DNA of 50,543 nucleotides, from contig JANYBS010000089.1 in assembly GCA_025360715.1 (NCBI GenBank), forward strand, positions 1 to 50,543, written 5' to 3'. The notes beneath the pieces are model-generated. The model was not told the DNA's origin, searched no databases, and worked only from the letters and a program-made list of their open reading frames with translations. Below, piece after piece: positions 47,102 through 50,543 of this stretch. Source of the DNA: Candidatus Eiseniibacteriota bacterium. GTDB taxonomy: Bacteria; Eisenbacteria; RBG-16-71-46. Within the stretch, counting starts at the first letter, position 1. Each line of letters begins with the position of its first letter. Position numbers and translations under genes: made by a program.

Positions 47102-49660
47102 ATGCACGAACCGGCGCCTATCGCCGCGAGCCCCGCGGCACGACAAGCACAGGCGGTCCGCACCGCGTTCACGCGCGTGCTGCTGCCTGCGGCTGCTCTG
47201 TGTGCCGGCGCGCTGGGCAGCATGTCGTTCGTGCACGACGCCCGGCTGCGTACGGTGCTCGACAACGTCCACTGGACCGTGTCCTATTCGGCTGCGGCGT
47301 GGCTCGCGTGGATCGGCGTGTCGGTCGCTGACGCGGGCACCGTGCGCACTCGGCGCTGGTTCGCCTGGGGCCTGAGTGCCTATGCCGCGGGCCAGGTGCT
47401 CTGGGACATCCAGGTCGCAGCCGGATGGAATCCGTTTCCCGGACCGTCCGACGCGCTCTATCTCCTGCTTGGACCCGCCGTGGCTGCCGGCCTCATCGAA
47501 GCGATGCGCGCGCGCATCTCCGGTGGCGTCCTGCGCTCGGCCATGCTGGACGCTGGCGCTTTCACGGTCGCGAGCATCGCACTCATCCTTGCGCTCTATC
47601 TGCCGCTGCGGCACGACTCGAGCCTGCTACAACTGACCGTGCTCGTGCTCTACCCCGTGGGCATGTTCGCAGCGGCAGGCCTGGCCTTCATGGTGTTTCT
47701 CACGCTGCGTCTGCGGCCGGCATTCGGAAGTGTCCTTCTGTTCGCAGCGATGTCAGCGAACGGCTTGCTGTGGCTGCGCTGGAACGCGCTCACGCTATCG
47801 AACGCACTGGGCACCGGTACACTTTTCAATGCATGTTTCTCGGCCGCAGCACTCGCCGCGGGCGTTGCCGCCATGACATGGGACGCCACGGCGATCCGCA
47901 CACAGCGGTGGAAGCAACACATGCAGAGCGCGTTGCATGCGCTGCCGACGCTGGTGGTGATCGCGGCCGCGGCGGCCGTGACCATCGTGAATGCTCAGCC
48001 CACTTCGGCGCTCGTCACGGCGTGCGCCACCTACGGCGCTGGCCTCGTGATCGTGCTCGCGCTCGCGCGGCAGCACCTGATGTTCCGCGAAGAAGCGCGG
48101 CTGCGTGATGCGGAGTCGCAATTCCATACCCTGTTCGAGTCGGCGACCGACGGCATCCTGGTCATGGATGGGCCGCGTTTCGTGGCGTGCAATGCCGCGG
48201 CCGAGCGCATGTTCCGGATGTCGCGCGAGGAACTCTGCCGGCTGACGCCCATGGACCTCTCTCCCGAACGGCAAGCCGACGGGGCTCGTACCGCGGAGAG
48301 AGCTCCGCAGATCCTGGAGCGCGCATTCGCGGGCGAGAGCCAGTTGTTCCCTTGGAACCACCGGCGCGCAGACGGCACTGTCTTCGAAGCCGAAGTCCGG
48401 CTCGATCGGGTGCAATTGCCCACAGGCAACCTGCTCCAAGCCGTCGTGCGTGACGTGACCGAGCGCAACGCGGCTGAACGCCAGCGCCAACTATTGGAGG
48501 AGCAGTTGCGCCACTCCTCGCGGCTCGAGGCCGTGGGTCGGCTCGCCGGCGGTGTGGCGCACGACTTCAACAACATCCTCACGGTCATCCTGGGAATGAC
48601 GGATCTGGCGCAGAGCCGTCCGAGTGTCGACGAGCAGCTGGGCCGCGACCTGGACGAGATCCGCCACTCCGCCAAGCGCGCGGCGCGGCTCACGTCACAG
48701 CTGTTGGCGTTCAGCCGCCGCCAGGTGATCACGCCATTGCCGTGCGATCTGGATCAGCTGGTCGAAGGCTCGCTGCAGATGCTCCAGCCGCTGCTCGGCG
48801 AAGACATCGAGCTCAGCCTCACCTGTTCCGAAGGCGAGTCGACTGTGCTCGCCGATCCCACGCAGATCGAGCAGGTCCTGATCAACCTAGCGGTCAACGC
48901 GCGCGACGCGATGCCGCTGGGTGGCCGCCTCGAGATCGAGACGTTCCCGTTCCACGTGAGCGAGGACCGCGCGCGCGCGGCCGGCGTGCAGCCCGGGCCA
49001 TACCGCTGTCTGCAAGTCCGCGATCACGGTACCGGCATCGCACCGGAGCTCATGGAGCACGTGTTCGAGCCCTTCTTCACCACCAAGGAGCTCGGGCGCG
49101 GCACCGGCTTGGGGTTGGCGACCACCTACGGCATCGTGCACCAAAGCGGCGGGTTCATCGACCTCATCTCCCAGGTCGGTGCGGGAACCACATTCCGCGT
49201 TTACCTGCCGTTGATCGACGCTGCTGCGGTTGCCGCACCGGCTGTGGAATCCCATGCGGCAGAGCCCCAAGGCGGCTCGCAGCACATCTTGCTGGTCGAG
49301 GACGAACCCTCGGTGCGCGAGCTCACAAAGCGCTTGATGGAGGCGCAGGGCTACCGCGTCACCGCGGCGGAGTCCGGTGAGCAGGCCCTCGCGCTCGTGG
49401 ACTCGAGCGCGCTCACGTTCGACCTGTTGATCACCGACGTGATACTGACCGGCATGAGCGGCCGTGAATTGCAGGAGCGCTTGCGCGAGCGCATCACAGG
49501 TCTGCGCGTCGTGTACATGTCGGGATACACCGACAACATCATCGCCCCGCATGGCGTGCTCGAGCCGGGCACCTGTTTCGTGCAGAAGCCGTTCACGAGT
49601 GCCGCGATCGGCGCCACCGTGCGCGAAGCGCTACAGGCGCCCACGAAGCTCGCCGCCTGA
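47102..49660 (+). CDS. Membrane hybrid histidine kinase with PAS and receiver domains
   Basis: 852 residues. Residues 20-310 hold about eight transmembrane helices with no large outer domain. A PAS domain starts near 335 (FHTLFESATDGILVMDG). HisKA has H487 in RLAGGVAHDFNNILTVILG, the form common in PAS-hybrid kinases. HATPase motifs are LINLAVNARDAM, VRDHGTGIAPE and GRGTGLGLATTYG. The C-terminal receiver has VEDEP, the phospho-accepting D779 in LLITDVILTGMSG, the YMSGYT Ser/Thr and QKPF Lys. ATG 47102 follows GGAGG by 3 nt. No response regulator is adjacent; signal and output are unknown. Confidence 0.94.
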   Translation: MHEPAPIAASPAARQAQAVRTAFTRVLLPAAALCAGALGSMSFVHDARLRTVLDNVHWTVSYSAAAWLAWIGVSVADAGTVRTRRWFAWGLSAYAAGQVLWDIQVAAGWNPFPGPSDALYLLLGPAVAAGLIEAMRARISGGVLRSAMLDAGAFTVASIALILALYLPLRHDSSLLQLTVLVLYPVGMFAAAGLAFMVFLTLRLRPAFGSVLLFAAMSANGLLWLRWNALTLSNALGTGTLFNACFSAAALAAGVAAMTWDATAIRTQRWKQHMQSALHALPTLVVIAAAAAVTIVNAQPTSALVTACATYGAGLVIVLALARQHLMFREEARLRDAESQFHTLFESATDGILVMDGPRFVACNAAAERMFRMSREELCRLTPMDLSPERQADGARTAERAPQILERAFAGESQLFPWNHRRADGTVFEAEVRLDRVQLPTGNLLQAVVRDVTERNAAERQRQLLEEQLRHSSRLEAVGRLAGGVAHDFNNILTVILGMTDLAQSRPSVDEQLGRDLDEIRHSAKRAARLTSQLLAFSRRQVITPLPCDLDQLVEGSLQMLQPLLGEDIELSLTCSEGESTVLADPTQIEQVLINLAVNARDAMPLGGRLEIETFPFHVSEDRARAAGVQPGPYRCLQVRDHGTGIAPELMEHVFEPFFTTKELGRGTGLGLATTYGIVHQSGGFIDLISQVGAGTTFRVYLPLIDAAAVAAPAVESHAAEPQGGSQHILLVEDEPSVRELTKRLMEAQGYRVTAAESGEQALALVDSSALTFDLLITDVILTGMSGRELQERLRERITGLRVVYMSGYTDNIIAPHGVLEPGTCFVQKPFTSAAIGATVREALQAPTKLAA

Positions 49661-49694
49661 ACGCAGGGACGCTGCGGGGCGCTGCGGGGCGCTG

Positions 49695-50543
49695 CTAGAC
49701 CGCGAACGCCTCGGGTTCCCACGCCAGGCCCAGCTCGCTGGGCGGAGCCATGTAGCCGAGCAACGCGCTCGCCGCGACGACGCTCGGGCTTGCCAGGTAG
49801 CCTTCACCGCCCAGTCCCATGCGGTTCGTCCAGTTGCGGTTGAACGTGGTGATCGCCTTCTGCCCCGGCTTGAGCGAGTCCGGCCCCTGCCCAAAGCACG
49901 GCCCGCACCAGCTCTGGCGGATCTCGCCGCCGACCGAGCGGAACACGTTCGCGATGCTCTGGCCATCCAGGCGCGGATCAGGATGCTCGATGCGCTCCTT
50001 CACGCCGCCGGAGCCCGGGAAGATCACGAACGGCTTCACGGCTTTGACGTAGCCGCGGCCTGCGGCCGCCCGGATCACCAGTGCACCGGATAGCAGATCG
50101 TCGTAGCTGCCGTTCGTGCACGAGCCGATCATCGCCACATCGAACGTGAGCCGTTCTTTTGCAACCTCGTCGGCTGCGAAGGCATTGCCGGGGCTGAAGG
50201 GCTTCGCGATCATCGGCTGCACGCTCGAGAGTTCGAGCACTTCATCGATCTCGTACGCGGCCTGCGCGCCCGGCGCGATGCGCGGGTACGGCAGACCCGT
50301 CATGCCCTTGGCGTCGAACCATGCGTTCGTGATGTCGTCGGGCGCGAAGATGCCGTTGAAGCTCTCGGCCTCGGCCATCATGTTGCAGATCGTGTTGCGG
50401 TACGCGATGGGCAGTTGCTTGCCGGCATCGACGAACTCCACACTCATGCCCTGCGACTGCTTGGCACCCCAGCGGCGCAGCAGCTCGAGCACGATGTCTT
50501 TTCCGGTGACCCACGGCTTGAGCTCGCCCGTGAACACCACGCG
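49695..50543 (-). CDS. Aconitase-family hydratase, 3' part only
   Basis: The last 282 residues of a gene whose start lies beyond the right edge. Two iron-sulfur cluster Cys segments are visible: GSCTNGS (first Cys) and CGPCFG (second and third Cys). NRNWTNRMGLGGEGYLASPSVVAASALLGYM is the family's signature stretch near the end, and the frame stops without the swivel domain. A bacterial-type mitochondrial-like aconitase would continue into domain 4, so this looks like a large subunit of the split kind (LeuC, homoaconitase or two-part aconitase), or an aconitase whose swivel domain is separate. Substrate cannot be decided here. Confidence 0.88.
   Translation of the reverse strand, partial: RVVFTGELKPWVTGKDIVLELLRRWGAKQSQGMSVEFVDAGKQLPIAYRNTICNMMAEAESFNGIFAPDDITNAWFDAKGMTGLPYPRIAPGAQAAYEIDEVLELSSVQPMIAKPFSPGNAFAADEVAKERLTFDVAMIGSCTNGSYDDLLSGALVIRAAAGRGYVKAVKPFVIFPGSGGVKERIEHPDPRLDGQSIANVFRSVGGEIRQSWCGPCFGQGPDSLKPGQKAITTFNRNWTNRMGLGGEGYLASPSVVAASALLGYMAPPSELGLAWEPEAFAV

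Noticed and set aside
49671-49695. GCTGCGGGGC repeated between convergent genes at 49.7 kb
   Set aside because: Two and a half short copies, no stem-loop and no flanking duplication; no basis to call an element.

Overview
This is a 50.5 kb, very GC-rich bacterial chromosome segment with tightly packed genes on both strands. I see no tRNA, rRNA, insertion sequence, phage genes or CRISPR array. Three secreted proteins end in a FlgD-like / T9SS-style domain (an 'xDxxGRxV ... W.G...G....PxGxYxxR' pattern followed by a final beta strand). That feature, with the high GC content, suggests an uncultured lineage of the FCB group, Candidatus Eisenbacteria being my best guess. This assignment is inference; no 16S gene is present.

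Region by region: 0.2-6.5 kb holds a renalase-like flavoprotein, a UMF1-type MFS transporter, an aldo/keto reductase, a two-gene unit that looks like a tethered BECR-type nuclease plus a coupled small protein, a DUF547 protein and an FMN reductase. 6.7-13.1 kb holds a ppa-glpD-glpK glycerol operon facing an operon of a YbjN/CesT-like protein, a monoacylglycerol lipase, a YdcF protein and a MOSC protein. 13.2-19.0 kb holds a MEMO1-type protein with an added N-terminal domain, then an EVE-ligA-polX DNA maintenance cassette. 19.2-21.8 kb holds a hybrid histidine kinase and its Hpt partner. 21.8-30.8 kb is metabolic and envelope genes: P5C dehydrogenase, two unrelated oxidoreductases, a GT-C-like membrane protein with a TPR tail, YceI, a TPR lipoprotein-like protein and a double GNAT protein.

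30.9-42.7 kb is the most unusual part: nine genes all on the minus strand, mostly overlapping. They are a fused E1 alpha/beta 2-oxoacid dehydrogenase; a protein that joins a lipoyl domain, an E3-binding domain and a hexapeptide-repeat acyltransferase; an XrtA-type polysaccharide deacetylase; a cytochrome P450; an SGNH hydrolase; a PQQ-type sugar dehydrogenase homologue; two tandem secreted paralogues; and an O-antigen-ligase/polymerase-like membrane protein. I propose that this encodes a CoA-independent acylation route. In it, an acyl group made by oxidative decarboxylation is carried on a lipoyl arm directly to a sugar-type acyltransferase, alongside deacetylation and oxidation of the same glycan or glycolipid.

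43.0-50.5 kb holds a large secreted TolB-propeller amidohydrolase, a secreted SRPBCC protein, a second hybrid histidine kinase and the 3' part of an aconitase-family gene cut by the window edge.

Two regulatory patterns recur. A TANNNT hexamer lies 6-9 nt before the start codon of six genes, which points to leaderless transcription, and at larger distances before several others. A 7-2-7 palindrome (ATGTGTT-N2-AACACAT) lies upstream of both the FMN reductase and YceI, which suggests a small shared regulon.
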